A stretch of DNA of 58,617 nucleotides from Burkholderiales bacterium (GCA_014860355.1 JACZJV010000040.1:1-58617), one strand, 5' to 3'. Counted from the stretch's first letter, positions 1 through 8,736 are shown. The notes: generated from the sequence alone by a model not told the origin. A program made the numbers and translations.

Positions 1-468
1 CTCAAGGCGGCAGCCTCCGGTGCGCTGGAAAAACGGTGGGGGAAGACGAGGGGGCAACCGCCCCGTTAGTATTATTTTTGACTGCTGTAGTCAGATACCT
101 GACTTTGAAGTTTTGAATCCCCGAGTGGCGGGAGTGGGTCGTGATGCGACCGACGTCTCTTCGGGTTCATCGCCGGAAAGCGGTCAGTGAATTTCCGTTT
201 CCTGGAAGCGGCCACTCGTCACCGAGTACTCCCGACCCACTATTGGTAGTCCGTTCAGGTGGGGGAAAATCGTGACGGTAAAGGGGTGCGGCTGAAGGAT
301 AGGAAATTCCTTCGCGCCGAGGCGCCGAAACGCGCGCGGTGCTGGCGCGTTTCGCTTCGCCGAGCGGCGCTGCTGGGCACTATCGTTCAAGTTTGCGCCT
401 GGAAGGCCAGAATGCAAACGGCGTTATGGCAAATAAAGGTTTGCGTTGCCGTTGGGTTGAGCCGGGGG
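1..468. other. Left-edge stretch without a recognised gene
   Basis: I find no convincing coding sequence here. Short open frames exist on both strands, but none resembles a known family and none has a clear ribosome binding site. The only structure I can support is the dispersed repeat copy at 292-342. The 3' end of the alpha/beta hydrolase gene follows at 469. Confidence 0.5.
292..342 (+). repeat. Dispersed 51-bp repeat, copy A
   Basis: This copy matches the one at 1646-1696 over 51 bp with five mismatches, and the first 27 bp are identical. It contains the inverted repeat GAAGGA-8 nt-TCCTTC, and its second half is rich in CG dinucleotides. Both copies are open in the same relative reading frame (LKDRKFLRA). 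It may be a REP/MITE-like element, or a frozen remnant of one. The family is not known to me. Confidence 0.7.
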
Positions 469-1446
469 CTAGCCCGCCAACGCCGCCGTGATCGCGGCCA
501 GCGCCTCGGGGCGGACGCTCATTTCGGTATGTCCGAGTTTTGGAATGACGGTGATCGGAATATCGGTGCGGATCGATTGAAACAGCGGCGTGAATTGGTC
601 GGCGAAAAATAGTTCGTCTGCGCTACCGACCAGCACGGTCGTGGGTTTTGTTACTCGGCGGATATTATCGCGAAAATCCGCCATGGCCGCGAAGTTCTGC
701 ATGAGCCGGAAGGAATAGTTCGCGACAAACGTCCCGTCGTCGTTCGCGCGAACGGCGAAGGCCAGCACGGGCAATCCGTCAAACCAATGGATCCCGATTT
801 TATTGAGGATCGTCAGCGCAACGATGCGCGGAATATAGGGCACCGCCCACCCGCCGGTGCCGGGGCGAATCGTCGGCGCGTTGTGGGGGAGAGCCGGCGA
901 AATCAGAATATAGCGATCGAACGGGCCGCCATCCGGCGCGCCTGCGATGCGCAGCGCAAACCCGCCGCCCGAGGAAAACCCCATAAGCGTGGCGCGCGCA
1001 TTCGGGAAGTTTTTGCGCAAAAGCGCCATCAAATCGGCGATGTCGTTGTCCAATTGCCCGATATAAGCGATATCGCCGTGCGGTCCCGATGCGCCATGGC
1101 CGCGCATGTCCAATGTGAAGACTGTATATCCCGCGCCCTGCGCGGCCTTGGCGAGCGGATGCAGCGACGCGCTGTGGGCGGACGAACCGTGAACGATGAC
1201 GGCGATTCGCTCGGCGCCTCCCGGGTAGGTACGATAGGCCAGCGGCGTGCCGTCGCGCGCGGCATAGGTTTGCGTCGGCGGAAGGTCGCTGTAGTCGACT
1301 GCGGCGAAAGGGGCACCGATGGAGGTTAGTGGCGGAGGCGCCGGTGCCGTTCCGAAAATGATAGCGCCTGCCAATCCGACGATCAGTACGACGAGCGTGA
1401 CGAGGGCGCCGCGAAGGGCGACGTGGATCATTCGTTTGGCGGTCAT
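469..1446 (-). CDS. Membrane-anchored alpha/beta hydrolase
   Basis: This is a 325-residue alpha/beta-hydrolase-fold protein of the monoglyceride-lipase/lysophospholipase type. A hydrophobic segment at residues 8-28 should anchor it in the inner membrane or act as an uncleaved signal. The hallmarks are the RGHGASG turn, the nucleophile elbow GFSSG, a late Asp in VGSADELFF and the catalytic His in LGHTEMS. The reading frame stays open upstream to 1986, but that extension runs antisense across the galD and DUF1330 remnants and looks non-coding. I therefore chose ATG 1446, which directly precedes the membrane segment. The substrate cannot be read from the sequence. It transcribes away from the scarred locus at 1.57-1.91 kb. 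Confidence 0.85.
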   Translation of the reverse strand: MTAKRMIHVALRGALVTLVVLIVGLAGAIIFGTAPAPPPLTSIGAPFAAVDYSDLPPTQTYAARDGTPLAYRTYPGGAERIAVIVHGSSAHSASLHPLAKAAQGAGYTVFTLDMRGHGASGPHGDIAYIGQLDNDIADLMALLRKNFPNARATLMGFSSGGGFALRIAGAPDGGPFDRYILISPALPHNAPTIRPGTGGWAVPYIPRIVALTILNKIGIHWFDGLPVLAFAVRANDDGTFVANYSFRLMQNFAAMADFRDNIRRVTKPTTVLVGSADELFFADQFTPLFQSIRTDIPITVIPKLGHTEMSVRPEALAAITAALAG

Positions 1447-1573
1447 TTGTCCGAACTCGCGGGGAGGAAAGGACGGAACGACGCCCCCCCGGGTGGCGGC
1501 ATTCAACGGTATCGCCATATTAGCCCGAACTGGGCAACATCGCGCAAATATTGATAAAAGGAACGAGGCATTC

Positions 1574-1708
1574 ATGCAACCCAAAATCCCCTGCGTTATG
1601 ATGCGTGGCGGCACGTCGAAAGGGCCGTTCTTCAAGGCGTCCGACCTGAAGGATAGGAAATTCCTTCGCGCCCACGCCCCGAAACGCGGGCGATGCCACC
1701 GCTGGTAG
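1574..1708 (+). pseudogene. Truncated galD/prpF-type isomerase (5' end only)
   Basis: A good ribosome binding site (AGGAACGAGG) precedes ATG 1574. The first 24 codons give PCVMMRGGTSKGPFFKASDL, which is the N-terminus of the PrpF/4-oxalomesaconate tautomerase (GalD) family of about 350-400 residues. After residue 24 the homology stops exactly where the dispersed repeat begins at 1646. The frame then runs through the repeat to a TAG at 1706-1708. The product would be a 44-residue stub, so I call it a gene remnant. The missing body is not elsewhere in the window. Confidence 0.75.
1646..1696 (+). repeat. Dispersed 51-bp repeat, copy B, at a gene fusion scar
   Basis: This is the second copy of the repeat at 292-342, with five mismatches over 51 bp. 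It sits exactly between the truncated galD/prpF start and the truncated DUF1330 gene. Its last four bases supply the ATG that opens the DUF1330 remnant. The arrangement suggests that recombination or insertion at this repeat removed the rest of both genes. Confidence 0.7.
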
Positions 1709-1914
1709 CCAAGCATGGCGGAGACTATCTGGCGCACGGTGGGAAGTTCGAAGTTCTCACGGGGGATTGGAAGCCGAACCGTATCGTCCTCTTCAAGTGG
1801 CCTAGCCGCGAGGCGCTCCGTGCCTTCATGTCTGACCTCGGCTATCAGGAGTGGAACAACCTCCGTGAATCGGTGAGCACGGCCAACAACCGCCTGCTCA
1901 TTGAGGGTCTGTAG
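1693..1914 (+). pseudogene. DUF1330 protein lacking its N-terminus
   Basis: The 73-residue frame begins MPPLVAKHGGDYLAHGGKFE and continues with GDWKPNRIVLFKWPSREALRAF. This is the C-terminal three quarters of a DUF1330 protein (normally about 95 residues, ferredoxin-like dimeric alpha-beta barrel fold). Roughly the first 20-25 residues are missing. The apparent ATG is created by the end of the dispersed repeat. Without the first strand the fold would probably be incomplete, so I treat it as a remnant, although translation from ATG 1693 cannot be excluded. Confidence 0.7.
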
Positions 1915-1947
1915 CCGGTAGAACTTGCGAATGTCTGCTTTTGTTAA

Positions 1948-2012
1948 GGCTTGTAGGACGCCTGCCCTGACGCAGAGGTGGCGCAACGCAGTGGGCAGGC
2001 GTCGTACAAGCC
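1948..2012. repeat. Long imperfect palindrome (REP/terminator-like)
   Basis: GGCTTGTAGGACGCCTGCCC at 1948-1967 pairs with GGGCAGGCGTCGTACAAGCC at 1993-2012, with one mismatch in 20 bp and a 25-nt loop. It lies 33 bp after the DUF1330 remnant stop. There is no T-run, so intrinsic termination is uncertain, and a REP-type extragenic palindrome fits better. The following stretch to 2219 holds nothing I recognise. Confidence 0.75.
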
Positions 2013-2219
2013 TCGAGGGAGGAAACCGCGGAATGCCACGCGGTGGCGGCGAGAACGAACCTCTGGTGTATTCGAAGGCTGGACGCTAGCACCGGGATTT
2101 CTGCTCATCCCGACCAGCAATGCGCCAGCGCGCGGACTAGCTGATCGAACCTTCAGGCTGGCCGACCACAATAATCTTGACCGGCGGAAAGGATGATTGT
2201 CGCGCCCCAGATCGCATCT

Positions 2220-2738
2220 CTAGTGTACGGTCGCGCCGTATCGCTCGATTAGGGCGAGCAGGGCGAAGGCATCAAACTTCGCCGCCAGTAAGGCAAGCTC
2301 GCAGGTCCCCACGTTCCGAATGCCAAGACTCAGCACCACCGGGTCAGCGTCGGCGTTGTCCATTAGCACGGCGTAGCGGGTACCAGGATGCTTGCCGAGC
2401 AGGTCGAGCAAGCGCCGCCGCCGATCATTCGCTGCTCCGTCACGGTCACGGTCGCAGGTCAACGGTTTCTGCGCGTCGCTTCGGGTGTTGTTGTTTTCGG
2501 CCGTTGCAGCCGTTGCAGACGTGCGCGCTAGTATTGACGCGGGTTTCCGTGATACGTCACTACCGTTGCCAGCCGTTGCAGCCGTTGCAGGACTCGCGCA
2601 GCGCCTTTGGGTTGATACGGCTGCAACGTCAGCCGTATCCGTGCCGTTGCAGCCGAAAGCCGCGCCAGCATTGGGCTGCACGGCTGCAACGGGTGAAACG
2701 TCATTTTCCAGCGTTGCCAGCAGAGACTCAAGCGACAC
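2220..2738 (-). CDS. Small hypothetical protein downstream of the DUF927 gene
   Basis: A 172-residue protein of unknown function. I chose GTG 2738 because it overlaps the stop of the DUF927 gene (GTGTCGCTTGA), has AGG 7 nt upstream, and mirrors the GTG/stop overlap at the other end of that gene. Residues about 15-80 are low-complexity Ala/Thr/Ser sequence encoded by CCGTTGCAG repeats. The C-terminus (LLDLLGKHPGTRYAVL ... LALIERYGATVH) is compact and looks like the conserved small protein often found after DUF927 primases in integrative elements. That recollection is from family knowledge, and no domain name is assigned. It is probably translationally coupled to the helicase. Confidence 0.65.
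   Translation of the reverse strand: MSLESLLATLENDVSPVAAVQPNAGAAFGCNGTDTADVAAVSTQRRCASPATAATAGNGSDVSRKPASILARTSATAATAENNNTRSDAQKPLTCDRDRDGAANDRRRRLLDLLGKHPGTRYAVLMDNADADPVVLSLGIRNVGTCELALLAAKFDAFALLALIERYGATVH
2501..2692. repeat. CCGTTGCAG iteron-like repeats
   Basis: The 9-mer CCGTTGCAG occurs at 2501, 2510, 2573, 2582 and 2644, and in inverted form (CTGCAACGG) at 2684-2692. Near-matches lie at 2563 and 2621. Two pairs are head to tail with no spacer. The repeats lie inside a coding sequence, where they give Ala/Thr-rich residues. The density beside a primase/helicase gene makes a replication or protein-binding role possible, but simple coding repeat expansion is equally plausible. Confidence 0.7.
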
Positions 2739-5469
2739 GATCGTTACCTGTGAGCTTGCTTGAGTCAATTGCGTAGAGCTTTGCTCCACGGCCACCAATG
2801 CGAAAGAATCGGGCCCGCTCGCCGTTCGCTTGCGGCTTTGGCAATACTTCTGATGACTGCAAAACATCAAGCGCCCGCTTGAAGTCAAAACCCTTCAAGG
2901 CTTCGCGCAGGCCGTCTGCCGTGAAGAGATACCCGCGCCCTTCGCTCGAATCGCTCCACCAGCCGGCCCGGTCAAGAATCTTCGGTTCGCTTGGCGCGTC
3001 CACGCTTGAAAAGCGCCCGTCGCCGTGCCGTTCAATGAAACTGGATACGCGCTCAAGGATTTGCCGCCGCTCGTCATTGCCGCGCCCGCGTGTTGCCTGC
3101 CATGCCTTGAAGCACTCGGCCGCCGCCTGGATCGCTTCGCCTTCCGGCCATCGGCTTATCCCGTACTCGGTCGCCACCTCGCCCGCAATCGCCAGCAATG
3201 CGAATCGTGCAGCGGCTCGCCGGTCCTGCCCCTCGCCCTCTTTGGCGCAAAACGCAGGCAGCGCCTTGAGCCGCTCGAGCAGGGTGCAGAAGTCCCGATC
3301 ATCGCGGCTGAGCTTTTCGAGGAATGCCCGCCCGGCGTGCCCATAGTGCGTTGCGGACTCGCGCTTGATCGCATCAGAGAACGCCTGCCCGCTCGGTAGG
3401 TCGTGCAAGTTGTCCCAAGTACCGAAGGTGCGCGCCGCCGCAATATCGAGCAGTCGCACCGATTGCCCAGCCTTCGCCCGGTGTCCGCCCTCAAGCATGG
3501 TGGTGCCTATAGTGCGCTCGCCACTGGAGAGCACAAAGCAGCGCCAGCGCGTGATTGGCCTTGCCTTGCCAGTGCGCCCGGCGCGCTGCTTTCCGATGCC
3601 GTTGCCCAGCGCGTACACGATCGCGCCGACTTCGCGCGGATCACATTCGCTGATCTCGTCAAGCGCCAGCAGGCAATCATTGAACAGCGCCGCCGCGCCT
3701 TCCATGCCGTTCGCGGTCGCGCGCCAGCTTCGCCGAAAACTCGGCCCGCCCCAGGTCGCGCAGGCCGCCTCAATCGCCGTGGTCTTGCCGCTCGACGAGT
3801 CGCCCACATAATGCAGACCGCCGCCCTCGGCATTGCATCGCGCGAGCATCGGCCCGGCGAAGGATGCCGACAACGCGAGCACCAGCATCGGATTGCCAAC
3901 AGCGCGCGCCGCTATGCCAGCCTGCCAGCCTTCGAGCGTACCCTTTGTCGTATGCGCTTCGTGTCCGCGTTCGCCGGATTGAAAAATTACACCCGACGCA
4001 TTCGGCCCGATCACCGCTTCGGGAAGCACGAAGGAATTACCGCACCATCCGACTTGCATAGCACAGTTTATTCGCCGTGTCGGTGGCCTCGCTTGCAGAT
4101 AGGTGGCGAGCAGGTTCCGCGCTTTCGTAGTCGGGTCGATTTCAACGCCCATCGCCAGCAGCTCGCCGCGCATCTCATCGCCTGCGCCGCGTAGCAGTTC
4201 CATCGGCATTGCCCATTGGCGCCAGCGCTTCAACGTGTTCCTGAATCGCAGCAACCGCCCGAAATTGTTGTCTTGCTCATCGAACGTCACTGCCTCGACG
4301 TGCAACGGCGAGCATACCCATGCTTGCGTCGTGTTGCCCTCATTATCTGTCCCGAAGTGCCAGACCCCCGGCTTGAATCTCTCGCCGGCAGTTTCCAGCC
4401 AGTCATCGAACACGCGAAAGGCTGGCCTATCGGTTGCGCCTGGTATCGGCCTTTCCGCCTTGCCGGTTCCCGTCGCCTGCGCTGCGTTCCCCGGTACGCC
4501 AGGCGTTTCAGATTCAAGCGCTGGCAGGCGTACTGCGTCCGGTTGATGCTCAGGCGCTTGCGGCGCGCTCGCGCGTGCGACGGCCTGTTCTACGGCTTCC
4601 AGCCCGCAGTGCTGCGCCATGTCGTTAAAGTCGGTCGCACCCTGCGCTCGATCGTTGCCGAAGTCTGGAATTGCCACCAGCCCGCCGACAGATCGTGCCG
4701 CCGCCGTCGCCATGGTGATTCCAGGATTGCCTTCCGTCGCCGCGTCATCGTCGGCACACACGATCAAGCGCAGCTCCGGCAGCTTCGAGCGCAGCGCCTG
4801 CGCTACCGGCTCAAGGTTGCCCGCGTAGAAGGCTACCGCCACCGGATAGCCGGTTGCCTCGTGAATCGTCGCACCCGTTGCAAAGCCTTCAGCGATGCAC
4901 CATGCCGCGGCACCCTCTGGATTGCCCATGCTGAAGTAGCACCCGGCCACACGCCCGCCGGTCAGGAATCGTTTGTTGCCATCCGGCCCGATGAATTGCA
5001 GGCTTTGCAGTTCGCCCCCGTAGTGCATCGGGATCACGAGCGCGTCATGGTGCTGGCGTGCGCCGTGCGCTTTGATCCCCTTGCGGGTCAGGTAGGCATG
5101 ATTTGCCGTTGCCGGTTTCGCTGCCTTCCATATCGCGGTCGCCTTCTTTTCAGCTTTGGCCTTGCGCTTCGCTTGCTCGGCGTCGCGTTCGCGCCGCATG
5201 GTGTCCAACTTTGTCCGGTGTGCAGCTTCCTCGGCAGGGGTCAAGCTGCGTCCAAGATCCGCCTGCCACGATTGGGAGAGGCCAGTACGCCAATCGCCGA
5301 AGCTCCCGGCGGGGATGCCCTCGGCGTGCAGCACATAAAATCCCGCATCATCGCCGCGCTTGCCGTTGCTGGCGAACCTGTGCAGTTTGCCATCGGCGTC
5401 GATCGCCTCCGGAGGAACCAGTCCGGCGGATCGGATTGCATCGCGGAACTGTCCGACAGAATCAGACAC
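2728..5469 (-). CDS. Toprim-domain primase / DUF927 superfamily helicase
   Basis: A 913-residue replication protein of integrative elements. The N-terminal part holds a Toprim-like primase domain, with the motif residue in IAEGFATGATIHEA near residue 190 and the acidic LIVCADDDAATEG near 233. The C-terminal DUF927 region carries a P-loop (GDSSSGKTT, about residue 556) and a Walker B (LLALDEIS, about 600), as in the D5/P4-alpha type ATPases. It probably primes and unwinds the element's own DNA. The longer frame opens at a TTG (5484). I prefer GTG 5469, which overlaps the stop of the preceding gene (GTGTCTGA). It is the third gene of the AlpA-led minus-strand operon. Confidence 0.88.
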   Translation of the reverse strand: MSDSVGQFRDAIRSAGLVPPEAIDADGKLHRFASNGKRGDDAGFYVLHAEGIPAGSFGDWRTGLSQSWQADLGRSLTPAEEAAHRTKLDTMRRERDAEQAKRKAKAEKKATAIWKAAKPATANHAYLTRKGIKAHGARQHHDALVIPMHYGGELQSLQFIGPDGNKRFLTGGRVAGCYFSMGNPEGAAAWCIAEGFATGATIHEATGYPVAVAFYAGNLEPVAQALRSKLPELRLIVCADDDAATEGNPGITMATAAARSVGGLVAIPDFGNDRAQGATDFNDMAQHCGLEAVEQAVARASAPQAPEHQPDAVRLPALESETPGVPGNAAQATGTGKAERPIPGATDRPAFRVFDDWLETAGERFKPGVWHFGTDNEGNTTQAWVCSPLHVEAVTFDEQDNNFGRLLRFRNTLKRWRQWAMPMELLRGAGDEMRGELLAMGVEIDPTTKARNLLATYLQARPPTRRINCAMQVGWCGNSFVLPEAVIGPNASGVIFQSGERGHEAHTTKGTLEGWQAGIAARAVGNPMLVLALSASFAGPMLARCNAEGGGLHYVGDSSSGKTTAIEAACATWGGPSFRRSWRATANGMEGAAALFNDCLLALDEISECDPREVGAIVYALGNGIGKQRAGRTGKARPITRWRCFVLSSGERTIGTTMLEGGHRAKAGQSVRLLDIAAARTFGTWDNLHDLPSGQAFSDAIKRESATHYGHAGRAFLEKLSRDDRDFCTLLERLKALPAFCAKEGEGQDRRAAARFALLAIAGEVATEYGISRWPEGEAIQAAAECFKAWQATRGRGNDERRQILERVSSFIERHGDGRFSSVDAPSEPKILDRAGWWSDSSEGRGYLFTADGLREALKGFDFKRALDVLQSSEVLPKPQANGERARFFRIGGRGAKLYAIDSSKLTGNDRVA

Positions 5470-5722
5470 AGGGCACCCCCGCAAGCCGAAGCATGCCGAG
5501 TGCTACGCCTACGCAAGCCTCGCGTAGCAGTTTCCCCGACCGGGCGCAACGCCCCGATCGCTCTTCGAGCCAGTATTCGACTACCCGCACCCGCCCAAGT
5601 CGTGCATCTATCAGCCTGCCTTGCGTCTGGTTGAGCTTGGCGGGATCATCCAGCTCGATACGCGGGAGATGTGCGCTACCCGCGCCTGCGAGGCCGGCCG
5701 GACCTTGTCTTTTGCGGGACAT
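5462..5722 (-). CDS. Small hypothetical protein in element operon
   Basis: An 86-residue basic protein that I do not recognise. The stop of the AlpA-like gene, a GTG and ATG 5722 follow one another directly, and the 3' end overlaps the GTG start of the Toprim/DUF927 gene. Tight packing on both sides argues that it is translated. The N-terminus is Lys/Arg-rich (MSRKRQ). The middle (DDPAKLNQTQGRLIDARLGR) is hydrophilic, and the last 25 residues are mildly hydrophobic. No domain is assigned. Confidence 0.55.
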   Translation of the reverse strand: MSRKRQGPAGLAGAGSAHLPRIELDDPAKLNQTQGRLIDARLGRVRVVEYWLEERSGRCARSGKLLREACVGVALGMLRLAGVPCV

Positions 5723-5725
5723 CAC

Positions 5726-5956
5726 TCACCGCTTCGCCGTGGGGGCGGGGTTGCGGCTGCGCTCGACCTGTGCAGCGATCCAGCGTTCGATGTCCTCCTC
5801 GAGCCAGCCCACGGCGCGCGGTCCCAAGGACACTTGGGCGGGAAACTCACCCGTCCTGATCCTCAGGTAGATCGTGCTTCGGGATAGCCCGGTGCGTGCC
5901 TTTACCGTGGTCAGGCGCAGGATGGTAGCGATGGATTTATGGAAATTATCGGTCAT
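5726..5956 (-). CDS. AlpA-family regulator (helix-turn-helix)
   Basis: A 76-residue DNA-binding protein of the AlpA/prophage CP4-57 regulatory family, a MerR-like winged helix. The core reads LRLTTVKARTGLSRSTIYLRI, followed by GEFPAQVSLGPRAVGW and LEEDIERWI, which is the canonical AlpA pattern. ATG 5956 has a good GGAA ribosome binding site. In P4-like and CP4-57-like elements such proteins regulate integrase or excision genes and the early operon. Here it is the first gene of the operon that reads into the Toprim/DUF927 helicase. Confidence 0.9.
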   Translation of the reverse strand: MTDNFHKSIATILRLTTVKARTGLSRSTIYLRIRTGEFPAQVSLGPRAVGWLEEDIERWIAAQVERSRNPAPTAKR

Positions 5957-7487
5957 TGTGATTCCTTCGTGGTGGTGGTTGTACGCACGGAAATCATTCC
6001 ACAGGAAGGAGCCGATGCGGCGCCGAATCGGCTCCTCATCGAAGCCTCAAAACGACCTTGACAGCGTCAAGAACGTCCATCGCGGTCTTAGGGCGACGCG
6101 CGAAACTCCGATCGGCGCGCAGAGCTCACAGGCAAACCACTGGACGCGGAATTCTCCTCGTACAGCGATGGCGCGAAGGGCATATGGGGCGGCGACAACT
6201 CCGGGTCCCGGACGCAGCGGCAATTTTTACGCAGGCGAGAATCCCACGCGATGTCAATAGGGATTCGGAGCTTCATTGAGGCACGATTCGGTGAAAGACG
6301 GCTGAAGAAAGCGCTTACGCTACCAGCAGGGATGGGGCCATCGCCCGGACGCGGACCCAAGACGCCGCAACCGCGCCGGAGACGAATGACAGTTGCATTT
6401 TTGCGGAACTCATCGAATGTCGATGGGTCACAGGCGTAACAACTCGCGCATTTACGCTGGCTGAGTCAGCCCGGTTGATGCCCGTCATCGCATCGCCCGC
6501 TCGAAAAGAGCGCCATGAAACCGGCCAGATCTCCTGCAAGCCGGTGGCCGAAAGGCCGGGAGATGGTTGTCAGCTGTTCCTCACCATTCGGGCTCCAGCG
6601 CCCGGACTTCGTGCGCCGACGATGGACGGTAGCAGTCCTCACCGGCCTGCGCCATCCGACTTCTTCACGCGCAGTCGCGCCGCTGCGGCAACAGCGCAGC
6701 CTTGCGGCAATTCTGCTGCGGCAAAAAGCATCGTCACTGCCGGCTTGCTGGTAGTGACGATGCGCACAGGTCCAGTATCGGCGCGGGTGTTCAGCCGATA
6801 TTGCCCGTGCCGCAGCCACGTGACGGGCTCCCTGGCGCGTCACACCGTACAACCGCGCAATGCGGTTCGTCCATCTGCCCGTTCCTCGACGGGCGTCGTT
6901 TGATCCCGCGCGCAACCCCGCGCACGCCCCGAGCCTTGGGTAATGGCTCAATCCGATGGACCGACTTCCAACAGGAAAGCGCCATCGATGCCAATGCCGC
7001 GTGCCGCGGCGGCAAGCAGCAAACGAAACGGCACGAATCGGGCGTGGTGTCCCCGAGTCCCTCGTAGATTTCGCTCTGCTTGGCAGGCGAGACGGACAGA
7101 AACACTAAGCTGACAGGCAGCACACACCAGCATCATCAGGGCAGCAACAATCGATCACGCAGAATTGAAAAGGAACGGAGGGCACCGAATGAATTGACGG
7201 CGAATCGGCTGCACAAGGACTGCAGATTGACTGCGACGGAACTGCAGTCTGAGCGTAGGAGTATTGCGCATTCGTGATCCGCAAGGGCATGGATGTCAAG
7301 CGACAAGGCGCCGGAGGGCGGCGTTTTCCACGGCGACGGGCGCGCGGCGCCTCATACGCACGCGTAGCGCCCGGCGCGGTGGGAAACGCCATGACGGTCC
7401 GGCCTGCGGAACGGTTGAATCGGGATGCCGCGCCAGTCGGGCTAGCGTTCCCGGGGTTCGTCCCGCCGGACTAAGCGCGGAAAACGT
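5957..7487. other. 1.5-kb element interior without recognised genes
   Basis: The stretch lies between the AlpA-like gene and the integrase. Open frames of 60-160 codons exist on both strands. None has a recognisable domain, a consistent ribosome binding site or a plausible hydrophobic pattern, and they overlap one another. The AlpA operon promoter must lie near 5960-6050. The rest may be decayed cargo or contain small RNAs that cannot be judged by eye. Confidence 0.5.
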
Positions 7488-8711
7488 TCATGCCGCGTTA
7501 CCGTGCAGCGCTATAACCTCGGCCCCGGCCTTGAGCTTGTCCAGATAATCGGCCCATTGCTGCATCATCCTCCGGCGCTCTGGCAGGTGTTCCGCGAAGT
7601 TATAAGCGGCCGAAACCTTGTTGCGCTCGCCGTGCGCGAGTTGCCGCTCGATTGCGGCATGAGGCAATCCAAGTTCGTGCAGTAGCGTTGATGCCATGCT
7701 GCGGAATCCGTGTCCCGTCATTTCATCCTTGGCGTATCCCAATCGGCGCAGCGCCGCGTTCACGGTGTTCTCGCTCATGGGCCTGGCACCGCCGCGTTCG
7801 CTCGGAAAGACATAACGCCCCATCCTGGTCAACGGCTGAATCTCGCGCAGGATAGTGATTGCCTGGACTGACAGCGGCACGATGTGCTGCTCTTTCATCT
7901 TCATCTTGCCCGCTGGAATGCGCCATTCTGCCTTTTCTAAATCAAATTCCGTCCACTCGGCATGACGAAGCTCGCCTGGGCGAACAAATACCAGCGCAGC
8001 TAGGCGCAGCGCGCACCGGGTAGTGAATGCCCCGGTAAAGCCATCAATCGCCCACAATAGACCGCCTACGGCCTTGAGATCAGTCACCGAAGCATGGTGC
8101 TGCACATCTTCCGGCGGCAAGATGTCTTTCAATTCGATGTCCCGCGAGGGATCGCGGCTTACCAGGCTGCGTCCTACGGCATAACGGAAAATGCGCCCCA
8201 TGTAGTTATGCACTCGCCGGGCAATGTCCAATGCGCCGCGTTGCTCAATGCGCTCGATTACTTTAATTAGGTCGGACGCCGCTAGACCTGCAATTGGCCT
8301 CGCACCAATCCACGGGAAAACATCCTTTTCCAGAAACGTGAGTAGCTTGGCCTTCGTGTTCTCTGCGAGCATCGGCGCTGTCTTGGCGTACCACTCACGC
8401 CCGATGACCTCGAAGGTATTCGCTGCCAGACCTGCCCGCGCCGCCTTGGTGGACTTCCGCCGTTCGCTGGGGTCTATGCCTTCGGCGAGCAGCTTTCGCG
8501 CTTCGTCGCGCTTCTGCCTAGCGCTGGCGAGCGACGTCGCAGGGTACGCCCCCAGGGCAAGCCGCTTTTCCTTGCCCCCGATGCGGTACTTCAAACGCCA
8601 CAGTTTTCCACCGGATGGGGAGACCTCAAGATATAGCCCGCCGCCGTCAAAAAGGCGAACAGATTTCGTGCTGGGTTTGGCCTTGCGAATCGCTGTATCA
8701 GTAAGCGGCAT
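7488..8711 (-). CDS. P4-type tyrosine recombinase (integrase)
   Basis: A 407-residue site-specific recombinase that should catalyse integration and excision at the adjacent tRNA-Leu. The N-terminal DUF4102 arm-binding domain is clear (LTDTAIRKAKP, LFDGGGLYLEV, LGAYPATSLASAR). A core-binding SAM-like domain covers about 100-190, and the catalytic domain contains Arg in RPGELRHAEW (about 242), HGFRS (about 333-337), His in QLAHGERN, and the Tyr in AAYNFAEHLPERR (about 370). All expected catalytic residues are present and the length is normal, so it looks functional. It starts at ATG 8711 and reads away from the tRNA. Confidence 0.95.
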   Translation of the reverse strand: MPLTDTAIRKAKPSTKSVRLFDGGGLYLEVSPSGGKLWRLKYRIGGKEKRLALGAYPATSLASARQKRDEARKLLAEGIDPSERRKSTKAARAGLAANTFEVIGREWYAKTAPMLAENTKAKLLTFLEKDVFPWIGARPIAGLAASDLIKVIERIEQRGALDIARRVHNYMGRIFRYAVGRSLVSRDPSRDIELKDILPPEDVQHHASVTDLKAVGGLLWAIDGFTGAFTTRCALRLAALVFVRPGELRHAEWTEFDLEKAEWRIPAGKMKMKEQHIVPLSVQAITILREIQPLTRMGRYVFPSERGGARPMSENTVNAALRRLGYAKDEMTGHGFRSMASTLLHELGLPHAAIERQLAHGERNKVSAAYNFAEHLPERRRMMQQWADYLDKLKAGAEVIALHGNAA

Positions 8712-8736
8712 TTTGCACCTTGCCTGAGCCTCTAAA

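Noticed and set aside
1447-1986. N-terminal extension of the alpha/beta hydrolase
   Set aside because: The extension is antisense to the galD and DUF1330 remnants and precedes a normal membrane-anchor start at 1446.
4216-5634. Plus-strand open frame of 472 codons opposite the Toprim/DUF927 gene
   Set aside because: It is an antisense shadow with an Arg/Cys/Ala-rich random-looking product. The minus strand has clear motifs and operon overlaps.
6466-6951. Possible gene in the element interior
   Set aside because: Overlapping frames on both strands give basic, low-information products, with no ribosome binding site or family match.
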